NCBI GenBank assembly: GCA_028293545.1
Contig: JAQGOP010000019.1
Span: forward strand, 1 to 61,339
Direction of reading: 5' to 3'
Origin: Verrucomicrobiota bacterium
Lineage (GTDB): Bacteria > Verrucomicrobiota > Verrucomicrobiia > Opitutales > Opitutaceae
DNA length: 61,339 bases
Below, piece after piece: positions 51,168 through 58,771 of this stretch (position 1 is the first letter of the stretch; every line of letters starts with the position of its first letter). The notes below the pieces were generated by a model that worked only from the letters and a program-made list of their open reading frames with translations, ran no database searches and was not told where the DNA came from. The translations under genes and the position numbers were made by a program.

Positions 51168-51204
51168 TGTGAACGTTTACACGTTTCGCTATATCACCTG
51201 TCAA
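51168..51204 (-). promoter_or_regulatory. Sigma-70-type promoter with overlapping LacI-type operator
   Basis: Read leftward, a perfect -35 TTGACA (51204-51199), a 17-bp spacer and TGTAAA (51181-51176) form a promoter for the gene at 50534 and those beyond. The operator TGTGAACGTTTACA (51168-51181 on the + strand) is palindromic around a central CG with one mismatched pair, the form bound by LacI/GalR regulators. It covers the -10 box, so binding should block transcription. Confidence 0.7.
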
Positions 51205-51442
51205 GGGTGTCACCTTCCTGTATCACAATCGTTACATGGCAGTCCGCGTCGGCCGCCATGAGTCCCGCGCACACCGGGGTTTTACCCCGGCGAATGCCCT
51301 GCGTTACGTTTGCGCAACAACCCGAAAAATTGCCGTAATCCGCGGGATGATTGCGCCACCCTGTCACCGCAAGGTTGACCGACGTTCCGGCGATTGGTCA
51401 CCGATACGTCAACTTAATGTGACCTATATCAATTTATATATA
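51205..51442. other. Divergent intergenic region
   Basis: Between the promoter above and the ATG at 51443 no gene is seen. GGTCAC at 51396-51401 and GTGACC at 51419-51424 form an inverted repeat with a 17-bp spacer just before the membrane-protein gene. The last bases before that ATG are A/T-rich (TTTATATATA). Either could be a control site. Confidence 0.35.
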
Positions 51443-52096
51443 ATGAGTGAAAATATTTCTCCACGCACCCTCAACCCCGAGGTAAACCAAGGGAATCTTG
51501 CCGCCGACAATCGAGTCGCCCTGCAATGGGCGTCGGCGTGCTTCCTTGGGTTCACCGTCTACGCGACGGCCCGTTATAATGTCTTCAAGGGCGTGCCCTG
51601 GGCCGATTGGCCGATCTATACCTTGAACAAGGTCTTCGGGCTGTCCTGCCTGGCGTTGCTGGTGGTCGCGGCGGCGCTCTATCGATTTGGAAACCGGGTC
51701 TTCAACCCCAGGCTGGTCTATCTCGCCGGCCTCTGCGGAATCATCCATTCCGTCCTTTCGCTCTTCCTGCTCGGGCCCGCTTACTATCCCAGCCTCCACC
51801 TCGGCGGGAAGCTGACGGTATCCGCCGGGCTCTCGATGCTGGTCGGAACGATCGGGATCGTCACTTTCGCCTTGGGCGGAAAGAACGCAGGGACGAAGGC
51901 GCCGGCGCGCCGCGTCCGCGGGCTCGCGCTGTTCGCCCTGGCGTTCGGGATCCACGCCGGCCTCCTCGGATACGAAAGCTGGGCACATCCTGAGCAGTGG
52001 CCGGGTGGCCTGCCGCCCCTGACCGTGATTTCCCTGGCGATGGGCGCCGCGGCCATGGCCATGACGTTTACCCATCGAGGTCGAAAGTCGGTTTGA
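51443..52096 (+). CDS. Multi-spanning membrane protein, possibly heme-type
   Basis: A 217-residue protein with about six membrane helices (near 30-46, 58-80, 90-112, 120-140, 155-172, 187-205). His residues occur in or near helices: GIIHSVLSLFLLG, YPSLHLGGKL, FGIHAGLLGYESWAHPEQW. The last pattern recalls ferric-reductase/MsrQ-type heme b proteins, but the canonical His pairs are not certain. It is divergent from the TonB-receptor locus and could reduce or handle what the receptor brings in. I do not know a named family for it. Confidence 0.6.
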   Translation: MSENISPRTLNPEVNQGNLAADNRVALQWASACFLGFTVYATARYNVFKGVPWADWPIYTLNKVFGLSCLALLVVAAALYRFGNRVFNPRLVYLAGLCGIIHSVLSLFLLGPAYYPSLHLGGKLTVSAGLSMLVGTIGIVTFALGGKNAGTKAPARRVRGLALFALAFGIHAGLLGYESWAHPEQWPGGLPPLTVISLAMGAAAMAMTFTHRGRKSV

Positions 52097-52203
52097 CCAG
52101 GGTTGGAACCGAATTGACCCGAATCAGCCGCGGTCGTTTCGGCGTCACGGCCTTGCCGTTGGCGGCGCGACGCCTATTGGTCTGGGACTATTCCCCAAAT
52201 ACG

Positions 52204-53007
52204 ATGTCGATTCATATTGGATGTGGAAGCTGGGCCGATGCGGAGTACGTGGGCGTGCTGTACCCAACCGACCTGCCGTCGAAGGAGCGCTTGCGCGGCT
52301 ACGCGCAGCATTTTGACCGGGTGGAGGTCAACTCGAGCTATTACGCGACACCCACGGGGAAAACCGTCGGGACGTGGATTGAGCAGACGCCGCCGAAGTT
52401 TACGTTCGATGTGAAACTGCACCGGGCGTTTTCCCAGAGCCCAAGGAAGTCCGCGGAGGGCGACCTGCCGGCCCAGCTGCTCGAGGCGATGCAACCCTTG
52501 GTCGAGGCGAAGAAACTGGGCGTGTTCCTGCTGACGCTCGCGCCGTTCTTCGGGCCCGACCGCCACTCGCTCGAGGAACTGGACGGAGTCATTGAAAAAC
52601 TGCAGCCGCATCGGCTGGCGGTCGAGCTGCGCCACCGCGCGTGGGTGGATGGCGGCGCCCTCGATGCGACGCTGGATTATTTTCGCCGCCGCAAGCTGGC
52701 CTGGGTCGCGCTCGACCTGCCGCGCCTGGAAGCGGCGGCCGTGCTCCCGGCGATCGATGAGGTCACCAATCCGCAGGTCGCCTATATGCGCCTGCACGGC
52801 CGAAATCCCCGCTACCTCGAGGCGACGACCGCCGCGGAGCGGCACGAACACGACTACACGCCGCGCGAACTGGGCGAAATCGCGAAGCGCGCCCGGAAAC
52901 TCGCGACGCAGGCCAAGGACGTCCACGTGACGTTCAACAATCACGCCCACGACTTCGCCCCCAAAGCCGCGCTGGCGTTCCGCCGCCTGCTGGAAACACC
53001 CGCCTGA
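52204..53007 (+). CDS. DUF72 (YecE-like) protein
   Basis: A 267-residue protein with the family pattern: IHIGCGSWADAEY at the start, FDRVEVNSSYYATPTGKTVG near 37, FTFDVKLHRAFSQSP near 65, LAVELRHRAWVDG near 138, VAYMRLHGRN near 195 and VHVTFNNHAHDFAPKAAL near 240. It is a TIM-barrel fold of unknown activity. The upstream gene is 107 bp away and the nagB gene 47 bp downstream, so it may be transcribed with the nag genes, without a known link in function. Confidence 0.92.
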   Translation: MSIHIGCGSWADAEYVGVLYPTDLPSKERLRGYAQHFDRVEVNSSYYATPTGKTVGTWIEQTPPKFTFDVKLHRAFSQSPRKSAEGDLPAQLLEAMQPLVEAKKLGVFLLTLAPFFGPDRHSLEELDGVIEKLQPHRLAVELRHRAWVDGGALDATLDYFRRRKLAWVALDLPRLEAAAVLPAIDEVTNPQVAYMRLHGRNPRYLEATTAAERHEHDYTPRELGEIAKRARKLATQAKDVHVTFNNHAHDFAPKAALAFRRLLETPA

Positions 53008-53041
53008 GATTTTCTTTCTCGCGTTTGAGAAATCTTTCTCA
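53005..53041. promoter_or_regulatory. Inverted repeat before nagB, operator candidate
   Basis: TGAGAA-ATCT-TTCTCA at 53026-53041 is a perfect 6+4+6 inverted repeat, and a related word TGAGATTTTCTTTCTC lies at 53005-53020, overlapping the DUF72 stop. A/T-rich in a GC-rich setting and 13 bp from the nagB ATG. No T tract follows, so a repressor site is likelier than a terminator. Confidence 0.45.
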
Positions 53042-53054
53042 GAGCCCTAGCGGG

Positions 53055-53873
53055 ATGATCTCGTCGCCCGCGGCCCGCCCCTTTCGCGTTGGTTCTGCCC
53101 AGGTCGCAATCTTCGGCCGCCGGGAAACCGGCGGGCAGGCCGCCGCGCGGCAGGCGGCGCAACTTATCCGGGCCGCCATCGATCGCCGCGGCGTCGCCCG
53201 GATCATTGTTGCGACGGGCAACTCTCAGATCGCTTTCATCGAGGCGCTGGTGTCGCAGGGCGGAGTCGACTGGAGCCGCGTCGAGGCTTTTCACATGGAC
53301 GAATATGTGGGGATCGCGCCCGACCATCCCGCCAGCTTTCGGCACTGGATCAAAACGAGGTTCGCGGACAGATGCCGGCCCAAGTCCGTGCACTATATCG
53401 CCGGCGATGCGGGAGACCTCGGGGCCGAGATCGGGCGTTATACGAACCTGCTCAACGCCGCGCCCGTCGATCTCGCGTTCGTCGGTTTCGGCGAAAACGG
53501 CCACATCGCCTTCAACGATCCGCCGGTGGCCGATTTCGCCGACCCCGCCACCTTGAAGGTCGTGACGCTCGACGAAGCGTGCCGCCGCCAGCAGGTCGGG
53601 GAAGGCCACTTCAAAACCATCGCCACGGTGCCGACGCAGGCCGTCACCCTCACCTGCCCGGGACTGTTTCGTGCCGAAGCTTGGATTTGCTGCGTGCCCG
53701 AAGGGCGCAAGGCGACCGCGGTGCGCGACGCGTTGGAAGGCCCGATCACGACCGAGTGTCCGGCTTCGCTGGTGCGCCGGCATGCGCACGCCCACGTCTA
53801 CCTGGATACCGAATCGGCCGGCGGGCTGGATCCCGCCACCGTGAAGGGCGCTCGCCCCGGCGGCGGAAAGTGA
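53055..53873 (+). CDS. nagB: Glucosamine-6-phosphate deaminase
   Basis: A 272-residue enzyme that converts glucosamine 6-phosphate to fructose 6-phosphate and ammonia. Motifs: IIVATGNSQIAFIEAL near 50 (phosphate loop), VEAFHMDEYVGIAPDHPASF near 79 and VGFGENGHIAFNDPP near 138 with the catalytic Asp/Glu/His group. The family's usual allosteric C-terminal part is short here. The start is the ATG at 53055; a TTG at 53025 would place the inverted repeat inside the gene. It overlaps nagA as GTGA. Confidence 0.9.
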   Translation: MISSPAARPFRVGSAQVAIFGRRETGGQAAARQAAQLIRAAIDRRGVARIIVATGNSQIAFIEALVSQGGVDWSRVEAFHMDEYVGIAPDHPASFRHWIKTRFADRCRPKSVHYIAGDAGDLGAEIGRYTNLLNAAPVDLAFVGFGENGHIAFNDPPVADFADPATLKVVTLDEACRRQQVGEGHFKTIATVPTQAVTLTCPGLFRAEAWICCVPEGRKATAVRDALEGPITTECPASLVRRHAHAHVYLDTESAGGLDPATVKGARPGGGK

Positions 53874-55054
53874 ACGTGATCCTCCGGATGAAGGAAATCC
53901 TGGAGGCCAACGTGGCTGGCGTCGGTTTCTGCCGCATCACCGTTCAAGGTGAAGCCATCGACGATGTGACGCGGCTGGAAGCAGAACGCCCGGATGCGCC
54001 GCATTGCTCCCCGGGATTTGTCGACCTCCAGATCAACGGATTCGCCGGCGTGGATTTTTCCGCCCCCAACCTGGAGGTCGCCGCGCTTGCGGCGATGCTG
54101 CCCAGGCTGTGGGCCACCGGCTGCACCTCGTTTTGCCCGACGCTGATCACGAACACAGTCGCGCAGCTGCGGCAAAATTTTGCGACGCTCGAGCAGGCCC
54201 GGCGCACCGTGCCCGGTTTCGACGCGAGCGTGCCGTGCTATCACTTGGAAGGTCCTTATCTTTCCCCCGGCCCCGCGCATGGCGCGCATGACCCGGCCTT
54301 GATGCGATCGCCGGACTGGGCCGAGTTCGAAACCTTGCAGCGGGCTGCGGGCGGCCACATCGGGATCGTGACGATCGCCCCCGAACTCCCCGGCGCCGGG
54401 GAATTCATCCGGCAGGCCGCCGCCCGCGGCGTCATCGTCGCCCTCGGCCACACCGACGGGCGGCCCGAGGACATTCACGCCGCGGTCGCCGCCGGCGCGA
54501 CGCTCAGCACCCACCTGGGCAACGGATGCGCGGCGATGATCGACCGCCACCTGACGCCCTTGTGGGCCCAGATGGCCGACGATCGCCTCCATGCCAGCAT
54601 CATCTGCGACGGGTTTCACCTGCCGACGGATGTGGTGAAGGTGATTTTTCGCGCGAAAGGCGCCGCGCGGACCATCCTCGTGACCGACGCGGTGCACGTT
54701 GCGCTGATGCCCCCCGGGAAATACACGCTGGTGGGACGAGGCATCGAGCTACTCGCGTCCGGGAAAGTGATCGCCTCGCCCGGCCAGTCGATGGCCGGCT
54801 CGGCCTTGACCATGGCACAGGCCGTTGCCGGGTTCATGAGCCTGGCGGGCGCGACGCTCGCGGAGGCCTTGCGCGCCGCAACGCTCACGCCGGCGAGCCT
54901 GCTCAATCGACCGTCGGTCTGCGCGAAAATCGAACCCGGCCAAACCGCCAACCTGGTTATTTTCCACGCCCAAGCCACGCGCCTCGCCGTCGAGGCCGTG
55001 TGGCTGCGCGGACGGCCGGTCTTCCCGGGCGAAACTCCGCGGGGGAAAAATTGA
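53870..55054 (+). CDS. nagA: N-acetylglucosamine-6-phosphate deacetylase
   Basis: A 394-residue amidohydrolase that removes acetate from GlcNAc-6-phosphate, giving the substrate of the preceding gene. Motifs: PGFVDLQINGFAGVDFS near 45, YHLEGPYLSPGPAHGAHD near 125 (metal Glu), VALGHTDGRPED near 192 (metal His), STHLGNGCAAM near 215, ICDGFHLP near 248, VTDAVHVA near 270 (catalytic Asp). The first metal site has QING in place of H-x-H, as in single-metal NagA enzymes. The GTG start overlaps the nagB stop; an ATG lies 18 bases further on. Confidence 0.93.
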   Translation: MNVILRMKEILEANVAGVGFCRITVQGEAIDDVTRLEAERPDAPHCSPGFVDLQINGFAGVDFSAPNLEVAALAAMLPRLWATGCTSFCPTLITNTVAQLRQNFATLEQARRTVPGFDASVPCYHLEGPYLSPGPAHGAHDPALMRSPDWAEFETLQRAAGGHIGIVTIAPELPGAGEFIRQAAARGVIVALGHTDGRPEDIHAAVAAGATLSTHLGNGCAAMIDRHLTPLWAQMADDRLHASIICDGFHLPTDVVKVIFRAKGAARTILVTDAVHVALMPPGKYTLVGRGIELLASGKVIASPGQSMAGSALTMAQAVAGFMSLAGATLAEALRAATLTPASLLNRPSVCAKIEPGQTANLVIFHAQATRLAVEAVWLRGRPVFPGETPRGKN

Positions 55055-56346
55055 AAACAACGCTGAAGCGGACTGGCCCGTGGCTCGATGCCCGCTGGCA
55101 GCTGACCGTTTTTCTGTGCTTTGCGGCGGGGCTCAACTATGCGGACCGCGCGGCATTCTCGTCGGTGCTTGCACCGCTGCGCCAGGAACTCGGCCTGTCC
55201 GATGTCGCGCTGGGCCTGCTCGGTTCTGTCTTTCTCTGGAGCTACGCCCTCGCCTCGCCCTTCGCCGGGTTACTGGCCGACCGTTGCTCCCGGAGCCGGC
55301 TCGTGCGGCTGAGCCTTTTACTGTGGAGCGCGGTGACGCTGCTGACCGGGATGACAACCGGGCTGGTGGCCCTGTGCATCCTCCGCATCAGCCTTGGCCT
55401 CGCCGAGAGCCTGTACTTCCCCGCGGCGATCGCGCTGATCGCGGACCATCATGGCACGTCCACCCGCGGGCGCGCGCTCGGCTTCCATTCGGTGGGTTTG
55501 AACCTCGGCGTGGTGGCGGGCGCCTCCTTCGCCGGGATATTGGCGGAACACTACGGCTGGCGCTCGGGATTCCTGGTCTTGGGCGGGGTTGGCCTGGTCC
55601 TGGCCTTCGCGGGGAAATTTTTCCTGCGTGACGGGCCCGTCGCGCCTTTGTCGGCGCCCGGGAAACCCCGGGTCGCCGAAGCGCTCGCCTACCTGGTTCG
55701 CGTGCCGTCGTTTTATATCCTGCTCGCGAAGACCATGCTCGCCGGTTTCACGATCTGGATCTTCCTGGGCTGGCTGCCGCTTTATTTTCGGGAAAATTTC
55801 CACCTGAACCTCGGCGCCGCGGGTTTCGCCGGGACCTTCATGCTGCAGGTTGCGGCGACGCTCGGGACCGGGGTCGGCGGATGGATTTCGGACGCCGCCG
55901 CGCGGCGCGGCAAACGGCAGCGCATGCTGGTGATCGCCTGCTGCTATCTTGCCGCGAGCCCGATCCTGCTGGTTTTTCTCGGGCATCCCGATCTCTCGTG
56001 GGTGATCGCCAGCATCTCGGCGTTCTCGTTCGTGCGCGGGCTGGGCGAAGGCAGCGAGAAACCGCTGCTGTGCGAAGTGATCCCCGCCCCGTTCCGCTCC
56101 ACCGCGCTCGGCCTCATGAACATGTGGGCCACTGCCGCCGGCGGGATCGGCGTGCTCGGCGCGGGATTCATGAAGCGCGACCTGGGCCTCAATGCCGTGT
56201 TCGCCAGCTCCTCCCTGATCTTCTTCGGCGCGGCGATCATGCTGTTCTTCGGCTACCGCTTTTTTCTCCCGGCCGATATCGCCCGCGCGGAGGCCTACGA
56301 GGCCGCCGGAAACCCCCGCGACCGCGATCGCCTGAACCAGGCGTGA
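55051..56346 (+). CDS. MFS transporter (ACS-like)
   Basis: A 431-residue transporter with 12 predicted helices. Family signs are NYADRAAFSSVLAPLRQELG in helix 1, the loop motif GLLADRCSRSRLVRLSLLLW near 75, RISLGLAESLYFPAAIALIA in helix 4 and GWRSGFLVLGGVGLVLAFAG. The N-terminal pattern with ADR is that of the anion:cation symporter group for hexuronates, sialic acid or similar sugars. It starts with a TTG that overlaps the nagA stop as TTGA, so the three genes are coupled. GlcNAc or another amino-sugar acid is the likely cargo, by context. Confidence 0.92.
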   Translation: MKTTLKRTGPWLDARWQLTVFLCFAAGLNYADRAAFSSVLAPLRQELGLSDVALGLLGSVFLWSYALASPFAGLLADRCSRSRLVRLSLLLWSAVTLLTGMTTGLVALCILRISLGLAESLYFPAAIALIADHHGTSTRGRALGFHSVGLNLGVVAGASFAGILAEHYGWRSGFLVLGGVGLVLAFAGKFFLRDGPVAPLSAPGKPRVAEALAYLVRVPSFYILLAKTMLAGFTIWIFLGWLPLYFRENFHLNLGAAGFAGTFMLQVAATLGTGVGGWISDAAARRGKRQRMLVIACCYLAASPILLVFLGHPDLSWVIASISAFSFVRGLGEGSEKPLLCEVIPAPFRSTALGLMNMWATAAGGIGVLGAGFMKRDLGLNAVFASSSLIFFGAAIMLFFGYRFFLPADIARAEAYEAAGNPRDRDRLNQA

Positions 56347-56596
56347 CCTTGCGCGCGCAAATATTTCCCGTGCGTCGGCAGGTGGTTGAACGATGATCGT
56401 TGCAGATTGAAAGCCACGGCACCGACAGCACCCGAAGCATTCGCCGAGCGCATCCGTCGGTTTACTTTTTGATGCTGATCCGCCGCGGCATTTTACTGTC
56501 CGCTCTCTCCTGCTGAGCCGGGTCGTTCAACTTTCGTCTTTCAACTTTCAACTGCATCGACCGGATTAACTGCCGCTCCAATTTCCGCCGACCATC
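56347..56596. other. Intergenic region before the LacI-type gene
   Basis: The 250 bp hold AACGA-TGA-TCGTT (56389-56401), a small palindrome that might be a self-regulatory site, and TTCAACTTTC-type repeats at about 56527-56555 like those near 21532-21690. No gene is seen. Confidence 0.4.
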
Positions 56597-57613
56597 ATGA
56601 GCAAGAAGATCACGCTCGGCGCCCTCGCCCGGGCCGCGAAAGTCAGCCCCGCCACGGTTTCCCGGGTGCTCAAGGGAAATTCCGCGGTCGACCCGGTTTA
56701 TCGGGATCGCGTCCACGCCGCCGCGAGGAAGCTAAAGATCGACCTGGAGGAGCGCCGCAAGGACAAGTCGCGCCTCATCGCCTTCCTCCTGGCGAACCGC
56801 GACGTCTCCCACAGTTTCCAAGCGCGGGTGCTGCTGGGCGCGGAAAGGCATTTCGCCGAGAGGAATTGGGAGGTCCTGTTCATGTCGTTCAACTATTCGG
56901 CGGGTCTCCCTGCCGCCGCGCTGCACCTGCCCCAGATCCTCAACGCGCAGGCCCACGCCCGCGGCGTCATCCTCGCCGGATCGAATCACCCGAACCTCGT
57001 CGAGGCGCTTCAGGCGCGCGGGCTGCCGTTCGCGGTGCTCGGCAACAATGTCTTCGGCGAATGGGAGCCCGCGCGGTGCGATGTCGTTTATTCGGACGAC
57101 ATCCACGGCGCGCGGGAGGCGACGCGGCATTTGATTTCCAAGGGACTCAAGACGATCGCCTACATCGGCAACCTTTCCTTCCCGTGGTTTGCGCGCTGCG
57201 CCCAGGGATATCTCCAGGCGATGAAGGAATCGCGCCTCGAGCCGCGCTGCATCGACCTGCGCTTCGACGACGCCGAGCTCGGTTACATCGGCACGAAGAA
57301 ACTTTTTTCGAAAGGTGAAAAAGTTTCCGCGATCCTCGCCGGGAACGACCAGGTCGCGGCGGGCGTCTACGACGCTTTGCGGGAAATGAAGGTGTCGATC
57401 CCGGGCGAGGTCAGTGTGATCGGGTTCAACGACACGCAGTCCGCGTATTACCAGCCGCCCCTCACAAGCGTGCGGGAATTTCCCGAGGAGCTCGGGCGCC
57501 ACCTCGCGGAGTTTCTCCTCAATCGCATCGCCCAACCCGACCTGCCCCCGCAACAGGTGACCGCTCCCACGCGCTTGGTAATCCGCGATTCGGTGCGGCG
57601 CGTTTCCGCGTAG
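56597..57613 (+). CDS. LacI/GalR-family transcription regulator
   Basis: A 338-residue regulator. The HTH is KITLGALARAAKVSPATVSR VLKG (residues 4-27) with the hinge helix near 45-58, followed by a periplasmic-binding-protein-like effector domain (IAFLLANRDVSHSFQ, VILAGSNHPN, VVYSDDIHGAREATRHLISK, AILAGNDQVAAGVYDALREM, VIGFNDTQSAYYQPPLTSV). It likely responds to a sugar. Candidate targets are the nag genes upstream and the operators at 51168 and 33407. Its stop codon TAG is the first part of a palindromic repeat. Confidence 0.93.
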   Translation: MSKKITLGALARAAKVSPATVSRVLKGNSAVDPVYRDRVHAAARKLKIDLEERRKDKSRLIAFLLANRDVSHSFQARVLLGAERHFAERNWEVLFMSFNYSAGLPAAALHLPQILNAQAHARGVILAGSNHPNLVEALQARGLPFAVLGNNVFGEWEPARCDVVYSDDIHGAREATRHLISKGLKTIAYIGNLSFPWFARCAQGYLQAMKESRLEPRCIDLRFDDAELGYIGTKKLFSKGEKVSAILAGNDQVAAGVYDALREMKVSIPGEVSVIGFNDTQSAYYQPPLTSVREFPEELGRHLAEFLLNRIAQPDLPPQQVTAPTRLVIRDSVRRVSA

Positions 57614-57782
57614 CGCAGGCGGCCCGCCTGCTCAGGAAGTAGCGAGTAGCGCGTAGCGGGTAGACGGATCCGGACCCCCGGGGAGTCGTGCACCGTTACC
57701 GTAGGGTAATCCGACTAGGTCTACTCGCTACGCGCTACGCACTACTCGCTACTTCGAAAAGCAGGCGGGCCGCCTGCGCTAC
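57610..57782. repeat. Composite facing pair of family-1 repeats
   Basis: The left palindrome (57610-57632) and the right one in inverse orientation (57761-57782) enclose arrays of GTAGCGA/GTAGCGC/GTAGCGG units (57638-57664) and their reverse (57719-57753). In the middle TTACC-GTA-GGGTAA near 57696-57709 can form a small hairpin. The left end supplies the stop of the LacI gene. A second, truncated copy with the same middle begins at 61233. Confidence 0.88.
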
Positions 57783-57799
57783 TTCGGGAACGCGCGTCC

Positions 57800-58600
57800 C
57801 TAATAGATCCCGGCTGCGACGCCCTTCCCTGTGGCATTGCCCTTCACTGCCTCGCGCGCCCACGCCGAGGCCTGTTTCGAACCATTGGAGAGCAAGCCGG
57901 CGTCGGAGCCGCCGACGACCATGCGATAACCCAGCGCAAGGCACAGCGCCATGAGCTCGGGATTCGCGCCGACGGTCACCGCGATCTTCCCGTGATTGCC
58001 GCAGGCCGTGGCCACCGTGGCGAGATCCGCGCGAAGATCCTCGATGGGCCGGGCTTGGTCCATCTTCAGGCCGCGCCGCAGCATGACGTCGTCCGGGCCG
58101 AAAAAGAGCGCATCGATCCCCGGCACCGCAGCGATCGCCTCGGCGTTTCCCAAGGCCTCGGGCGTTTCAATCTGCGCGACCAGCAAGGTGTCCACGTTCG
58201 CCGTTTCCGAATAGAGCCGGCCATGCAGGTCGACGGGCCGGCGTCCCCCGTAGGAGCGTTCGCCGAGCGGGGGAAATTTCGCCGCCTTCACCAGCGCCCG
58301 GGCTTGTTCCACGGTGTTCACCAAAGGCACGATCACCCCGGCCGCGCCCATATCGAGGACCTGCCCGATGACGCCGCCTTCATGGGACGCGACGCGCACC
58401 ACTGCCGGGCGTTCGACCAGGTCGCAGGCGCGCACCAGCGCGAGCATTTCCTGGTAACCCAACTGGCCATGCTGGCCGTCGACCCAGATCCAATCCCAAT
58501 CCGACCCGATCCGCTCCACCGCGCCGGGAGAAGGATACATGACGCCGAGGCCCAGTTTGGGCCCGCCGGTTTGAAGTGAAGCCGCGTGGTTTTTTTTCAT
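57800..58600 (-). CDS. HpcH/HpaI-family class II aldolase
   Basis: A 266-residue TIM-barrel aldolase. Motifs are GLGVMYPSPGAVERIG, WIWVDGQHGQLGYQEMLALV near 38, AAGVIVPLVNTVEQARALV near 85, LLVAQIETPEALGNAEAIAA near 135 (metal Glu), and FFGPDDVMLRRG near 162 (metal Asp). Such enzymes cleave 2-keto-3-deoxy sugar acids or 4-hydroxy-2-oxo acids to pyruvate and an aldehyde. The ATG at 58600 is the first good start. It stands alone, convergent with the LacI gene, whose product may control it. Confidence 0.9.
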   Translation of the reverse strand: MKKNHAASLQTGGPKLGLGVMYPSPGAVERIGSDWDWIWVDGQHGQLGYQEMLALVRACDLVERPAVVRVASHEGGVIGQVLDMGAAGVIVPLVNTVEQARALVKAAKFPPLGERSYGGRRPVDLHGRLYSETANVDTLLVAQIETPEALGNAEAIAAVPGIDALFFGPDDVMLRRGLKMDQARPIEDLRADLATVATACGNHGKIAVTVGANPELMALCLALGYRMVVGGSDAGLLSNGSKQASAWAREAVKGNATGKGVAAGIY

Positions 58601-58771
58601 GGGGAGAGTCCAACCCCGGGCGCGCCGGGCCGGCTCGAGGGGCATTAGCGCAGGCGTGGGATGGCCGGTAAAGGAATCTTTGCCGGGAGTTTTTCGGCCG
58701 CGCGCGCATTTAGAAACTTGTCACCGACGGGCAAGCCGCTTTTCTGACGCAGGCCTTCCAGCCTTCTGCCC

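Noticed and set aside
53026..53041. Inverted repeat as terminator of the DUF72 gene
   Set aside because: The stem is A/T-rich and weak and no T tract follows; an operator is more likely.
53025..53054. nagB start at the TTG at 53025
   Set aside because: It would put the inverted repeat inside the coding region and add ten residues without family similarity.
57630..57760. Possible CRISPR array in the GTAGCG repeats
   Set aside because: The units are only 7-8 bp and directly adjacent without unique spacers, and no cas genes are present.
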